From contig CAIMCD010000027.1 in NCBI GenBank assembly GCA_903839405.1, positions 60,905 to 124,904 of the forward strand: 64,000 nt of DNA, read 5' to 3'. Below the pieces are notes generated by a model. It was given only the letters and a program-made list of their open reading frames with translations. It had not been told where the DNA came from and did no database searches. Position numbers and translations under genes: made by a program. Position 1 is the first letter of the stretch; each line of letters starts with the position of its first letter. The DNA is from an uncultured Chlorobiaceae bacterium. GTDB lineage: Bacteria > Bacteroidota > Chlorobiia > Chlorobiales > Chlorobiaceae. This document shows positions 38,724-48,634 of this stretch, piece by piece.

Positions 38724-39350
38724 TTAATCTGTATCGGTATTGAAGCCATATTTTCTTGCGTATCCTTCAAGCTGTGCCCGAAGCAGTTTTCTTCCCCGGT
38801 ACAACCTTGAGCGTACCGTACCGATAGGGCTTTCTACCATATTTGCGATCTCTTCATAAGTAAAGCCTTCAATATCACATAACTGGATTACCTCCCTGAA
38901 CTCTTCGGGCAAGGTGTGCAGGGCCTGATAGACCTCTTCGTGCATCAGTGAGTGGAAATAATCGCTGTCACTCTCGCTGGTGTCACTCCGCGTATCCTTT
39001 ATGGAGTGATAAAAATCCTTTATAAGATCGTAATCAACCTTTCCCGGTTCACGTGAATTTTTGCGGAAACGGTTGATATAATTGTTCTTGAGGATTTTAA
39101 ACAGCCATGCCTTGCAGTTGGTTCCCCGCTCGAAAGAATTAAAAAACCGGTAGGCCTTGAGATAGGTTTCCTGTACCAGATCTTCGGCGTCATCCGGATT
39201 CATGGTCAGGTGCAATGCATAGTTATAGAGCGAGTTAAGATGAATGACGGCTTCATTCTGAAACTCTGATTGTTTTTTATGTTCCTCCCGGGAGAGGGGC
39301 TCTGGTTTTGTCCGGGTCTTTGTGCGTTGCGTCGGATCGGGTTTGTCCAT
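38724..39350 (-). CDS. ECF-family RNA polymerase sigma factor
   Basis: A 208-residue ECF sigma factor. Region 2 (about 35-100) has [20 protein letters not shown] and [20 protein letters not shown], and region 4 (about 145-200) has [20 protein letters not shown] and [19 protein letters not shown]. It is the SigR/RpoE type. The anti-sigma gene follows directly, so the pair forms a regulatory switch. Confidence 0.9.
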   Translation of the reverse strand: MDKPDPTQRTKTRTKPEPLSREEHKKQSEFQNEAVIHLNSLYNYALHLTMNPDDAEDLVQETYLKAYRFFNSFERGTNCKAWLFKILKNNYINRFRKNSREPGKVDYDLIKDFYHSIKDTRSDTSESDSDYFHSLMHEEVYQALHTLPEEFREVIQLCDIEGFTYEEIANMVESPIGTVRSRLYRGRKLLRAQLEGYARKYGFNTDTD

Positions 39351-39481
39351 GATCGGAAAATCTTCCTGGGTTCAAATTACGTTAAGCTCGCATTGCAGCA
39401 AACCGTGATAAGAATAAAATAATTAATTTAAAACAATATATTTTAAGGCATTTCTGAACTTCAGCAACAAAATCCGGATGA

Positions 39482-41005
39482 ATGAGCAGTAAAAATGAAT
39501 CAGCCGATGTTATTGTTATCGGCTCAGGTATCGGTGGATTGACTGCTGCTGCCTTGCTTCAGGAGCGCGGCCTTTCTACCTTGGTGTTTGAGAAGAACCG
39601 ATTTCCGGGAGGGAGCTGCTCATCATTCCAGCGGGAGGGCTACCGGTTTGATGCCGGAGCATCGGTCTTTTACGGTTTTGCAGAGGGTGAACGGAGCGGA
39701 ACCCTCAATCTGCATACGAAAATTTTCAAAAAACTGGGCATATCGGTTGCGACCATTCCTGACCCGGTGCAGATTCATTATCATTTGCCCCAGGGGTTTG
39801 CCCTGCCGGTTTATTATAATCTCCAGACCTTTCTTGCGGCACTTTCGGCCCGTTTCCCTCGTGAAGAGGAGGGGATCCGGAAGTTCTACCAGGAACTGGT
39901 TGATGTGTATGATATTCTCAGTGCCATGCCGGCAGGCTCGCTTGAAGATCCGGCTCACCTTTTTTCCGTAGGCACCTCTCAGCCGCTGAGTACCATGGCG
40001 CTTGCCATGAAGACATTCCGGTCGATGGGTAAAACAGCCCGCAAATATATGCACGACGAGGAGCTGCTTCGCTTTATTGATATAGAGGCCTATTCGTGGG
40101 CGGTGCAGGATGCTCTTTCAACACCGCTGGTCAATGCCGGTATCTGTCTTGCTGATCGTCATTTCGGAGGCATTAACTATCCTGTTGGCGGTTCCGGTGC
40201 TATACCTGAGGCTTTATGCCAGGGTATCAGGAAATTCGGAGGAGAGGTTCGCTTCAAGAGTGAAGTCAGCGAGATTCTGGTCGAAAATGGAGTAGCCTCG
40301 GGGGTCAAGCTTGCTGATGGCTCAGAGCATTATGCAAAAGCGGTGATCAGCAATGCCACTATATGGGATACCTTTAACCGGCTGCTTCAGGAGCCGCGTT
40401 ACAGGGTTGAGGAAGAGCGCTTTTTGCGGGCGCCAAGCTGGTTCCAGCTTTTTCTGGGCGTTGACGGCTCCGTGATTCCTGAGGGGTTTCATGTACATCA
40501 TGTTCTGGTTGATGAGTGGGAGAGCTATAACAAGCCGGGAGGCACGATCTATTTTTCAGCTCCATCCATTCTTGACCCTTCGCTTGCTCCTCCGGGGAAA
40601 CATGTTGTCCATGCATTTGTTACTTCGGAGGTTGATGAGTGGCAGCACTTCACGAGAGGGAGCGAGGCCTATAAAAAAGCAAAGGAGGAGTTTGCAGCCG
40701 CTATTATCTCCCGGATAGAGAGCATTTTGCCCGGACTTTCCAGGGCGATTGAGCTGCAAGTGCTTGCCACACCACTGACGCATGAACGCTATCTGAACCG
40801 GTTTAAGGGATCGTACGGGCCACTGCTTAAAGCGGGGCAGCATATTCTCCAGAAACCACAAAACCGAACTCCGGTTAAAAATCTCTATATGGCCGGCGAC
40901 AGTACCTTTCCCGGTCAGGGCGTTATAGCCGTCACCTATTCAGGGGTATCGTGTGCATCCTATATTGCCCGGAAATTCGGCAAGCCGCTCGACTATCTGA
41001 GCTGA
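39482..41005 (+). CDS. crtH: Carotenoid cis-trans isomerase (CrtH/CrtISO)
   Basis: A 507-residue FAD-dependent enzyme of the CrtI/CrtISO family. The dinucleotide motif is [19 protein letters not shown] (near residues 12-30), the N-terminal block is FPGGSCSSFQREGYRFDAG, and the C-terminal signature is LYMAGDSTFPGQGVIAVTYS. In green sulfur bacteria a CrtH protein isomerises poly-cis lycopene precursors for chlorobactene or isorenieratene. The sequence is closer to CrtISO than to the CrtI/CrtN desaturases. It converges with the alanine dehydrogenase gene. Confidence 0.85.
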   Translation: MSSKNESADVIVIGSGIGGLTAAALLQERGLSTLVFEKNRFPGGSCSSFQREGYRFDAGASVFYGFAEGERSGTLNLHTKIFKKLGISVATIPDPVQIHYHLPQGFALPVYYNLQTFLAALSARFPREEEGIRKFYQELVDVYDILSAMPAGSLEDPAHLFSVGTSQPLSTMALAMKTFRSMGKTARKYMHDEELLRFIDIEAYSWAVQDALSTPLVNAGICLADRHFGGINYPVGGSGAIPEALCQGIRKFGGEVRFKSEVSEILVENGVASGVKLADGSEHYAKAVISNATIWDTFNRLLQEPRYRVEEERFLRAPSWFQLFLGVDGSVIPEGFHVHHVLVDEWESYNKPGGTIYFSAPSILDPSLAPPGKHVVHAFVTSEVDEWQHFTRGSEAYKKAKEEFAAAIISRIESILPGLSRAIELQVLATPLTHERYLNRFKGSYGPLLKAGQHILQKPQNRTPVKNLYMAGDSTFPGQGVIAVTYSGVSCASYIARKFGKPLDYLS

Positions 41006-41013
41006 CTTTTTTC

Positions 41014-42234
41014 TCAGGAAGCGGCAAGCAGCATGTCGATCTCCCGGAAAGGGAAATCGGTCAGTTCGGCCAGAATTTTTTTGGTGACATATCCCTTGAA
41101 AAGATAGGTGCCCTTCCGCAGACTGTGGCTTTTCCAGAGAATGTCTGAAATGGTTTCGTGCGAGGTGAGTTTGAGCAGAAAGGGGAGGAGGGTATTGGTC
41201 AGGGCAAACGAGGCGGTTTTGGCTACAGCCGAGGGAATGTTCGGCACACAGTAGTGGGTAACGCCATGCTTGACGTAAATTGGATTGGTGTGGGAGGTGT
41301 GGCGGCTGGTGGCAAAGCAGGCTCCCTGGTCAATGGACACGTCAATAATAACTGAACCGGGTTTCATTGATTTGACCACCTGTTCGCTGACCAGTGGCTT
41401 GCTTATTTTCTGCTTGGGACTTAACGCTCCGATCACCACATCCGACATTTTTGCAAGCTGGGCAATGTAGTGGTCGTTGGCAATGGCGGTGACCAAGTGA
41501 CGGTTGAAAAATGCCTCAAACCTTCTCAGCCGGTTGATCTCCTTGTCGATGACCGTGACCTGTGCGCCAAGTCCGAGTGCATCCTGCGCGGCAAAGAGCC
41601 CAACGGTTCCTGCACCGATAATGGTGACATGGGCTGGCGGAACTCCGGCGATCCCTCCAAGCAGGATGCCGCTGCCGCCATAGCCGGTCTCAAGGTATTT
41701 GGCCGCAGTCTGAATGGCCAGAGAACCGGCTATTTCGCTCAGGGTTCTTACGATCGGCAACTCTCCATCCCTTGTTTCAATAAATTCAAATCCAAGGGCG
41801 GTAATGTTTTTTTCAAGCAGGCTTTGTATCAGATGACGATTGACCGTTCCGAGATGCAGGGCGGAAATAAGCATCTGATTCGGCATAAAGAGCCCGATCT
41901 CTTCGGGCTGAGGAGGCGATACCTTGACAATGACATTCGATTGGCGATATAACTCTTCGGGGCTTTCAGCAATGGCGGCACCGGCTTCTGCATACTCCAT
42001 ATCGGTGAAGTTGCAGAAGTTACCGGCAGCCTGCTCAATAACCACCTTGATGCCGTGTTCGACGAGTATCTGCACGCCTGGAGGAGAGATAGCCACCCGC
42101 CGTTCATCCTGGGCCCGCTCTTTTGGGATGCCGAGCACAATACTCATGGTCTTTTCAGGCCTGATGAGCCAGCGTTCAAGGGTCTTTACGCCAAGGTCAA
42201 ACTCGATATTTTCAATGTCAGAAGAGTATCCCAT
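41014..42234 (-). CDS. ald: Alanine dehydrogenase
   Basis: An NAD-dependent alanine dehydrogenase (reversible deamination of L-alanine to pyruvate). The AlaDh/PNT N-terminal block is [20 protein letters not shown], the NAD fold has [22 protein letters not shown], and [20 protein letters not shown] is conserved. The frame is 406 codons, about 29 more than usual; the ATG at 42147 gives the normal start. The extra leader ([17 protein letters not shown]) looks protein-like and may be genuine. It lies 53 bases after a Csm-type gene on the same strand. Confidence 0.9.
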   Translation of the reverse strand: MGYSSDIENIEFDLGVKTLERWLIRPEKTMSIVLGIPKERAQDERRVAISPPGVQILVEHGIKVVIEQAAGNFCNFTDMEYAEAGAAIAESPEELYRQSNVIVKVSPPQPEEIGLFMPNQMLISALHLGTVNRHLIQSLLEKNITALGFEFIETRDGELPIVRTLSEIAGSLAIQTAAKYLETGYGGSGILLGGIAGVPPAHVTIIGAGTVGLFAAQDALGLGAQVTVIDKEINRLRRFEAFFNRHLVTAIANDHYIAQLAKMSDVVIGALSPKQKISKPLVSEQVVKSMKPGSVIIDVSIDQGACFATSRHTSHTNPIYVKHGVTHYCVPNIPSAVAKTASFALTNTLLPFLLKLTSHETISDILWKSHSLRKGTYLFKGYVTKKILAELTDFPFREIDMLLAAS

Positions 42235-42287
42235 CCGGAGCCTGTGGTTGTCGTGATTGAGCTAGTGCACCAACGGAAACAGAAAAA

Positions 42288-42968
42288 CTACTCCCGTAAA
42301 ATCTTTACCGGTTCAATGAGCGGAGTCTTTTTTGTTTCGCAGCAGCAAGAGGCTGTTCCTGGTAAATGCAGACGGCCTCCCGAAACAGTGCAGAGCAGAT
42401 TTGAGGCAGTTGCGGCCACATTTTTTGCGCCATCACCGACAAGTGCCAGCGGAGCGCGCATGAAGGGGAAGGTTTCAGTAAATGAGCTGACCACAAACAG
42501 CGATGCGTGAGCGAGTCCCTGGCCTATTTTTGCCAGAGAGTCTGCGGGATTCACCTCTCCTGATTTGACTCTGCCAATAAGGTTGGACGAGCCGTCCGGA
42601 AGTTTGGTGATCACATTATAGCCGATGGTCTGGGCATAGGTAATAAAGCCGGGGACATTGAGACCGAGCACAATTCGGCGGAGGTATTCAGCCCGCGAAA
42701 GCAACCGGATCGTGCCCTCCTTGACAATGGTACTCTGGCAGGCAAGCCGTCCACCCTCGTTGAAGAGTTTATCGGAAATAAAGGCTTTTTCAGGCGCACT
42801 GGGCGCCGAGAGGCACTCCGCTCCCTCCTTGACATAGACGAAACAGCTCTGGCAAAAGCCATTGCCTCCGCAGATATAGCCGATATGGCACTGGTGATCC
42901 TGCGCAACCTGGAGAAGCTTGTCGCCAACCTGAGCTTCGCAGGGTTTATCGTTGATAAAGATGATCAT
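42288..42968 (-). CDS. Chlorosome-envelope [2Fe-2S] protein, CsmI/CsmJ/CsmX family
   Basis: A 226-residue protein with an N-terminal adrenodoxin-type ferredoxin domain: the cluster ligands are Cys33, Cys39, Cys42 (ICGGNGFCQSC) and Cys77. The C-terminal half is more hydrophobic (GVSNLIGRV-like amphipathic stretches, LAHASLFVVSSFTETFPFM) and is expected to sit in the chlorosome envelope. In green sulfur bacteria CsmI, CsmJ and CsmX have this layout and help control quenching by redox state. The paralogue at 43127 is 158 bases upstream on the same strand. Which Csm this is cannot be fixed without alignment. Confidence 0.82.
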   Translation of the reverse strand: MIIFINDKPCEAQVGDKLLQVAQDHQCHIGYICGGNGFCQSCFVYVKEGAECLSAPSAPEKAFISDKLFNEGGRLACQSTIVKEGTIRLLSRAEYLRRIVLGLNVPGFITYAQTIGYNVITKLPDGSSNLIGRVKSGEVNPADSLAKIGQGLAHASLFVVSSFTETFPFMRAPLALVGDGAKNVAATASNLLCTVSGGRLHLPGTASCCCETKKTPLIEPVKILRE

Positions 42969-43063
42969 GGTTCCTCCTCAAGAGAATGGTGAGTTAATTA
43001 AACCGCTGTTGACCCTCTGTTTTTTTAAAATATAAAAAAATTAACTGCACCCTCCATTGCAAA

Positions 43064-43101
43064 GCAGCGCTCTCCTTCCCTTTGAGAAAGAAGAGCGCTG
43101 C
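43064..43101. terminator. Hairpin between the two Csm-type genes
   Basis: A 10-bp stem GCAGCGCTCT/AGAGCGCTGC (43064-43073 with 43092-43101). On the minus strand it follows the 43127 gene, with T-rich DNA about 30 bases on, so it may attenuate rather than end transcription. Confidence 0.5.
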
Positions 43102-43126
43102 AGGAGAATCTGGGCTTTAGGGGTTG

Positions 43127-43744
43127 TTATGCGGCAATATGCTTTGCCGTTATCGGGGTGATCTTGCCCGCGTTGCCATTGCAGCCGCAGGATGGCTGAC
43201 ATTTTTCTGTTGTATCCAGCACTTCTACATGGTTGTTGCCATGCTCCGTACTTCCTGTAAAGGGAGCCTGAAGAGCCGTGAAGAGAAGCTGCACAGCACC
43301 GGCGATACCGCCGACCACGTCCGTGACAAGCTGCCAGAGATCAAACTCCCGTTTTCCCTGCATCTGCATGGTATCGGGAAATTTTACAAGCGCCTCCCGG
43401 CCCATTTTTGCCGCATAGCCGGTCAGTGCCAGCGGGTTGGTTTCCGCCATACGTTTGACCTCTTCGACGGCTGAGATGACCCGAATGGTGCCCTCTTTTT
43501 CCACGGTGGTCATGCAGGCCATGCGTGTGCCTTCGCTGATGAGGGTATCCGACAGGAGCGCTTTTTCCTCTGGGCTGATTGGCGAAAGCAGTTCGGCTCC
43601 CTCAAGAACCCTGACATAACAGGTCTGGCATATCGTGTTGCCTCCGCAGAAGTAGCCGATATGAGCATGGTTGCTGCGGGCTATATCAAGCACTCTCTGA
43701 CCTTTCTCGGCTTCGTATGATTGATTATTGATCGTGATGTTCAT
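43127..43744 (-). CDS. Chlorosome-envelope [2Fe-2S] protein paralogue, CsmI/CsmJ/CsmX family
   Basis: A 205-residue paralogue of the neighbouring protein. The [2Fe-2S] ligands are Cys33, Cys39, Cys42 ([11 protein letters not shown]) and Cys77 ([12 protein letters not shown]). The C-terminal region has a hydrophobic stretch ([20 protein letters not shown]) and ends in an unusual Cys-rich tail ([15 protein letters not shown]), a possible second metal or redox site not seen in the other copy. It is first in the Csm pair, with an AT-rich gap upstream where its promoter should lie. Confidence 0.8.
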   Translation of the reverse strand: MNITINNQSYEAEKGQRVLDIARSNHAHIGYFCGGNTICQTCYVRVLEGAELLSPISPEEKALLSDTLISEGTRMACMTTVEKEGTIRVISAVEEVKRMAETNPLALTGYAAKMGREALVKFPDTMQMQGKREFDLWQLVTDVVGGIAGAVQLLFTALQAPFTGSTEHGNNHVEVLDTTEKCQPSCGCNGNAGKITPITAKHIAA

Positions 43745-44051
43745 GATTACAACGATTTTTTTGTTTAAAAATACAAGACTTAATTTGTCTTGTTATAAAT
43801 AACATCAAAACCGGTGCAAAAAGTTTTCCTGTTTTTTAAAACAGTGTCGGATGGCAAATATTTTTATTCCGGGAAGGTTTGTACCTGGCCGACTTGCCAG
43901 TATGTATTCGCCTGAAAGCTCTCTTTTATTTATTACAGCGTTTTCTATCGGTATTCTCGCAATGCTCACAATGAGCAGCAGAATAATTGTGCGTTATGAA
44001 ATGAGCAGCAGAATAACTGTGCGTTATGATCAACGTCATCAAACTCATACC
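43745..44051. other. AT-rich gap at the junction with the SIR2-STAND gene
   Basis: About 300 AT-rich bases. 43971-44000 and 44001-44030 are a 30-base tandem duplication (ATGAGCAGCAGAATAA...), differing at two positions. Base composition jumps to GC-rich at 44050, marking a likely island boundary. A 94-codon plus-strand frame crosses this junction and is a shadow, not a gene. Confidence 0.6.
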
Positions 44052-47000
44052 TCATCCGGCGGGCCGGGTGAGGCGCTGGTTCCATTGGGCGAATTCGGCT
44101 TGGTAGCGGGCGGACTCCTCGGGTTGACCGAGTAGGCCGTAGGAGGTGGCGAGGAGTTCGGTGGCATCGCGCTGTGCCCAGGCGTAGTTGCAGAACTCTG
44201 CCAGTTGCAACGCAGCTTCGGCGTCGTCACGTGCGCGTCCGGGTTGAGGCTCGGGCAAACTCAGCCAGATGCGCGCCCGCTGCACGAGAGCGTCAGCGTG
44301 CACGAGGCGGTAGTTGCGGGGTGCGGCCATCTCTCTTGCTCGCTCGCAGGCGTCCAAAGCCAAACTGTACTCGCCGCGCCCCAGCCACATGGCCGATTCG
44401 GTGACCAGTGTTCGGGCCAGCTCGTAGATCATGTGCCCCCGGATGAAAATTTCACGAGCGGCTCGCAAATGCCCGGCTGCCTCGTTCCAGCGCCCATCCA
44501 GCACATCCAACACATCCAACCAACCGAGTATCCTCTCGCATTGGCCGATAGTCTGGTGCCAATTGTTTCGCTGGCATATCTTGCGATTGGCAATAGTCAA
44601 TTGGCCTGCTCGCGCGAGATTGCCACTCCGCAGCAGGTGCTCTGCCCACATGATACCGCGATTGCTGTAGAGGTTAGCCCCTTCATGATGAATACGGTTC
44701 TCTATCGCATTGGCTTCAGCAAAGGCTGCATCGCCCTGAACAACATCGCCCAGCAGCGAAGTAATGAAACCACTTAATGTAAGACTGTTCATGATCTCAG
44801 CGTCATCCTCGATCTTGCGGGCTAACTGCAGCGATTCAGCCAAATGCACTTGAGCCGTACTCAGCAGGCCGAGCGAGAGCTCCGTGTCACCCAGATTCTG
44901 CAAGCCAATCGACAGATTATTCCACTCTTCGTCTTCGCGGGCAAGATCTACACATTGCGGATAAAACTCCAGCGCCGTCTCAGGCTCTCCAGCGTAATTC
45001 GCAAACAGGCCAACCCAAGCCAAGTAGAAGCTCAAGTGGCGATTGCTTAACTGCTCCTTTACCGCACGGCGGCGATCTTCGTCGCAAACGAACCAGCGGG
45101 CGACCTCCATGCCCCAGTGAGGTGCGGGCAGCCACTTGAATATATCCCCATTATTGAGCCTTGTGCGATAGAGATCGTCGGCCGCCTTGACATCCCCAGC
45201 TTCCAGCAATAGCTCGATGGCGGCCACGACCAATTGCATGCTTTCCAGCGATGGTTGCCCTGAATCGGGGCTGTCGCCAAGCAGTTGTGCTGCGTCGCGG
45301 ATCAAGGCCGTTTGCCCCAGCAGGCGGCTTCGGAAGTGATCGCGGAGAATCGGGTGGCAGGCGTAGCGGGGCGTGCCGTCAGCCGCGTTGTCGGCTGTCA
45401 GGAGATGCTCGCGATGCAGCCCGTCAAGAATTCCGCGTAGCGTTCCATTCTCCGCATCCGAATGGAACCGCTGCCAGAGTACACTGAGTGTCGCCTCACC
45501 AACCGGCATTCGGAAGATAGCAAGCAGCCCCAATGCCAGTCGTTGCAGTTCCGTCAGCCGCTGCTCGTAGAAGGTCAGCAATCGTTGCATTTTGCCCGCC
45601 AGCGAATCGCCACCGTCGAGATGCGAAGCATCAAAAACCAGTTGCCACAACCGCGTTGGATCACCGGCCAGTTCGTCGGGCATTGAGCGGGCGAAGAGCC
45701 GTAGCGCAAGCGGATGGCCGAACAGCCGCCGCGAAATCTCCTCGCGCTCCTCCTCTCGGCCATGCACGCCCTGCGCATAGAGCAACTCCGCACCCTTGGA
45801 CGGCTCCAGCTCCGGCAGCGGCAGCGTGCGCAGCGACCCGCCGAGGTAGGCCGTCAAGTCCGGGAAGGGAAACCGGCTGGTCAGCACAATCAGGCTGGAG
45901 AGCGACCCGGAGTCAATACCTTTGTCCCGTGGCTTTGTTGAATCTGTGGAAACAAAAAGCGATGATGCAAGCGCCGAACCAGTTTCCCGCCCGTGGCGGT
46001 GCAAGAGATCAGCCAGCTCCGGCGAGAGCAGCTTGCCGTAAGCCACCGTGCCCGGCGACTCCTGCACAACCTCCAGCCCGTCCAGTGCGACAATCAGGCG
46101 ACGTTCACCGAGCAACTCCGTGACCTGCTCGATTGGCGGCGCATCGGCACGGCACTTGACAGGCATCCACTGCAATTGCTCACGGCCAAATTTGAGCAGC
46201 GCCCGCAACATATTGTCCGTGCTTGTGTCGCGGTAGTAGCTCCAGAAAAAAATCCCGTCACTCCCATGTGCCGCACCGCTGCTCTTGAGCCAGTGGCCAA
46301 GCAGGGCCGTCTTGCCGAGCCCGCCAATCGCCGAGATGCCGACCAGCCGCACGCCCGCATCGGCGCTCCAGCCGTCCAGCCGCTCCAGCACGGCTTCACG
46401 CCCGGTGAAGAGTTGATCGTCCGTGGATTCGTGGACGAACTCCATCGCAACCTGACGGACAGGCGAGGGCGGGATGATCTCCGTTCGCGCCTCCCGCTCC
46501 AGCACAGGGCTTGAACAAAGTGAATCGAGCAGCACCTGCAAGGCGGAGTGATCGGGGCGTCCATCAACGCCCCGGCGAACCGGGTAGAACAGCACCTCCG
46601 CGTTGAACGGTTCCAGATACTCGTGCCGCATCTCCGGCGTGTATTCGTGCTCCTCATCCAGACCGAGAATAGCCACGTGGCGGGGCGCACCGCCACCCTG
46701 CCGCGCAGTTGACCAGAGCACTTCGTCGGCGATCTGCGCGAGCACCGCGTCGTTGAAGCTGAAGCCGACGAAGACCAGATGCTCCTGTAACCAGAGGTTT
46801 TCAAACAACCGGCGATAGGGCGTGGTCTGATAGGCACGGTGGTAGCTGGCCGAATCCAGCACGATGTTCAACGGATCCGCATAGTGGCCGTGGGCGAACA
46901 AAATCGGACACGGCGTACCGTCGTGGAACAGATCGCCGCTCGCCCAACGGTTGATCGCGAAGTTCTGGTTCCAGACGGCAAATCCCGTATTGCGAATATC

Positions 47001-47447
47001 CGGCCGCAACACGCGCCGGGCTTCGACGAGGCCCGCATCGTAGTTGGTCGTCAGGAGAGCCTTGAAGTTGGCTCGCACCAGCGCCGCCTGGGCAGGCGTG
47101 TAGCCGCATCCGTCGGAGCCGACGCGATCCTTGAAGGTTTCGTAGAGAAAGGTGTGGTAGAAGTTGTCCTTCAGCTTGTCATGAATCCGCGCAGCAACAT
47201 GCAGCGGTTTCTGTGCGGCGGTGCGAAGCCATTGCGCCTTGTCGGCCGCATCCGCCAGCCCGCACCGCACCGGCTCGTCGGCAAGCTCCTTGAGCAACTG
47301 CTCCCACAGCGGATAGAGTGGAAAGGACGCACCGGCCCCGACAAAAGCCATCGCCGAGCCATCGGCCAGCAACAGTTGCAGGCGCTCGTACACCGCACGA
47401 TTACCGTTTATGGCAAGAATCTCGTCCAACGTGACTGATGATGGCAT
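44052..47447 (-). CDS. SIR2-STAND-TPR protein, NLR-like probable phage-defence protein
   Basis: A 1131-residue fusion. The SIR2-like domain (about 20-310) has FVGAGAS (35-41), TTNYD with Asn135 and AHGHY with His186. The STAND NTPase (about 330-640) has Walker A GGLGKT (375-380), Walker B LIVALDGLE (451-459) and a sensor LTSRFPFP. The C-terminal part (about 760-1131) is TPR-like helical repeats (LGLLSTAQVHLAESLQLARK). This is the sensor-switch-NADase layout of bacterial NLR-like defence proteins such as the SIR2-STAND group. It is markedly more GC-rich than its neighbours, and many overlapping long frames on the other strand are composition artefacts. No partner gene is adjacent. Confidence 0.82.
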   Translation of the reverse strand: MPSSVTLDEILAINGNRAVYERLQLLLADGSAMAFVGAGASFPLYPLWEQLLKELADEPVRCGLADAADKAQWLRTAAQKPLHVAARIHDKLKDNFYHTFLYETFKDRVGSDGCGYTPAQAALVRANFKALLTTNYDAGLVEARRVLRPDIRNTGFAVWNQNFAINRWASGDLFHDGTPCPILFAHGHYADPLNIVLDSASYHRAYQTTPYRRLFENLWLQEHLVFVGFSFNDAVLAQIADEVLWSTARQGGGAPRHVAILGLDEEHEYTPEMRHEYLEPFNAEVLFYPVRRGVDGRPDHSALQVLLDSLCSSPVLEREARTEIIPPSPVRQVAMEFVHESTDDQLFTGREAVLERLDGWSADAGVRLVGISAIGGLGKTALLGHWLKSSGAAHGSDGIFFWSYYRDTSTDNMLRALLKFGREQLQWMPVKCRADAPPIEQVTELLGERRLIVALDGLEVVQESPGTVAYGKLLSPELADLLHRHGRETGSALASSLFVSTDSTKPRDKGIDSGSLSSLIVLTSRFPFPDLTAYLGGSLRTLPLPELEPSKGAELLYAQGVHGREEEREEISRRLFGHPLALRLFARSMPDELAGDPTRLWQLVFDASHLDGGDSLAGKMQRLLTFYEQRLTELQRLALGLLAIFRMPVGEATLSVLWQRFHSDAENGTLRGILDGLHREHLLTADNAADGTPRYACHPILRDHFRSRLLGQTALIRDAAQLLGDSPDSGQPSLESMQLVVAAIELLLEAGDVKAADDLYRTRLNNGDIFKWLPAPHWGMEVARWFVCDEDRRRAVKEQLSNRHLSFYLAWVGLFANYAGEPETALEFYPQCVDLAREDEEWNNLSIGLQNLGDTELSLGLLSTAQVHLAESLQLARKIEDDAEIMNSLTLSGFITSLLGDVVQGDAAFAEANAIENRIHHEGANLYSNRGIMWAEHLLRSGNLARAGQLTIANRKICQRNNWHQTIGQCERILGWLDVLDVLDGRWNEAAGHLRAAREIFIRGHMIYELARTLVTESAMWLGRGEYSLALDACERAREMAAPRNYRLVHADALVQRARIWLSLPEPQPGRARDDAEAALQLAEFCNYAWAQRDATELLATSYGLLGQPEESARYQAEFAQWNQRLTRPAG

Positions 47448-47913
47448 AGCTCTTTCGTTTTACCAACGCGCCGGGAAAGGAGATGTTTATCTTACGTTAA
47501 GATAACGTTTTTGACTATCAAAAAGCCATTGTTGATGCAGTTCAATTTCGGTAGATGACAAGAGTACTTTCTTTTTACAGCCAACCTGTTTGAGGAAATC
47601 GAACGTCCACACCATGAGTGAACATGGTTTCACTCACGGTATAGCAGATAAAAAGAGGGGGACTGTTTTTTACTTTGGTGAAATAACATAAATTCTCCCT
47701 GCAGGGAAGTTGCTTTCTTTTGTGGATTCCCCGATTTTAAAGCGGTCCACAGAGCGCTTCCTGCTTCAACAAGCATATCGGCAACATCGATGACCTTTCT
47801 CTGTAACCTCAATTAAATCAAGGTTTACAAAGAACAGAGCTACCTGTGGCCAACTTTTTCAAGTTGACCTTTTCAATCGTTTTGCATTAATTTTTTCAAA
47901 GGTGAAGATCTAC
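47448..47913. other. Gap upstream of the SIR2-STAND gene
   Basis: About 466 bases of normal-to-AT-rich DNA. Besides the operator-like palindrome at 47487-47505, it holds a hairpin near 47617-47640 (TGAGTGAA...TTCACTCA). A minus-strand frame of 60 codons (47630-47812, TTG start) reads as protein-like but has no ribosome site and no known relative. Most likely it is a remnant. Confidence 0.45.
47487..47505. promoter_or_regulatory. Operator-like palindrome TTATCTTA-CGT-TAAGATAA
   Basis: Perfect 8-base arms around a 3-base centre, 40-58 bases upstream of the SIR2-STAND start. The symmetry suits binding by a dimeric repressor. Confidence 0.5.
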
Positions 47914-48633
47914 ATGACAGCCAAAACAATCGGACTCTTGTTTGCACTTTTATTGCCACTCGGCGGCAATGCTTTTGCTGGTACCGTTGAAACCGGTAAT
48001 CCGGCGCAAAGCGAACGCCAAGCATCTCCCAACTGGAAACCCGAAATTATTGATACAACCGCAGGGGCGACCTATCTGACCCAGGAGGAGCGCGAGGTCA
48101 TTATTGAGATCAACATGATGCGAACCGATCCGGCGATGTATGCTCGTACCTATCTGGTGCCGCTCAGGGAGTATTTTGATGGGAGGCTGCTCAAATATCC
48201 GGGAGATATTGGGATGGTAACCAATGAAGGTATTCCTCCGCTGGAGGAGTGCATCCGCGAGCTGGAAGCGACCAAACCGCTGCCGCCCTTGTCGCCCCGC
48301 AAGGGACTGGTTCTGGCGGCCCGCGACCATGCCGTGGATCAGGGCCGTACCGGCCAGACCGGTCACATCGGCAGTGACGGCTCCTCGTTTGATGCGCGGG
48401 TGAGTCGCTATGGGAAGTGGCAGTACTCCGCCGCAGAGAACATCTCTTACGGCTATCAGGATGCGAGAAAAATTCTCATCGCGCTGCTCGTTGATGACGG
48501 GGTTCCCACACGCGGACATCGGAAAAATCTTCTGCAGAAGAACTTTAACGTTGTCGGCGTAGAAGTCGGGCCGCACCGTGAGTACCGCGAGATGTGCGTC
48601 ATGGACTTTGCCGGAGAGTATATCTCGAAATAG
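47914..48633 (+). CDS. Secreted CAP (SCP/PR-1) domain protein
   Basis: A 239-residue exported protein. The signal peptide ends near AFA (residue 22). The CAP domain (about 60-235) has LTQEEREVIIEINMMRTDPA (helix 1), the pocket histidine in QTGHIGSDGSSFDARVSRYG, AAENISYG (Glu of the pocket) and RGHRKNLL (second His). CAP proteins can bind lipid or ions. The role here is unknown. ATG 47914 follows AAAGGTGAAG and is preferred over a GTG four codons upstream. The gene converges with mfd. Confidence 0.85.
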   Translation: MTAKTIGLLFALLLPLGGNAFAGTVETGNPAQSERQASPNWKPEIIDTTAGATYLTQEEREVIIEINMMRTDPAMYARTYLVPLREYFDGRLLKYPGDIGMVTNEGIPPLEECIRELEATKPLPPLSPRKGLVLAARDHAVDQGRTGQTGHIGSDGSSFDARVSRYGKWQYSAAENISYGYQDARKILIALLVDDGVPTRGHRKNLLQKNFNVVGVEVGPHREYREMCVMDFAGEYISK

Positions 48634-48634
48634 T

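Noticed and set aside
44174..47438. Many long plus-strand frames opposite the SIR2-STAND gene
   Set aside because: GC-rich DNA opens antisense frames by chance. The minus-strand frame has clear SIR2, Walker and TPR motifs.
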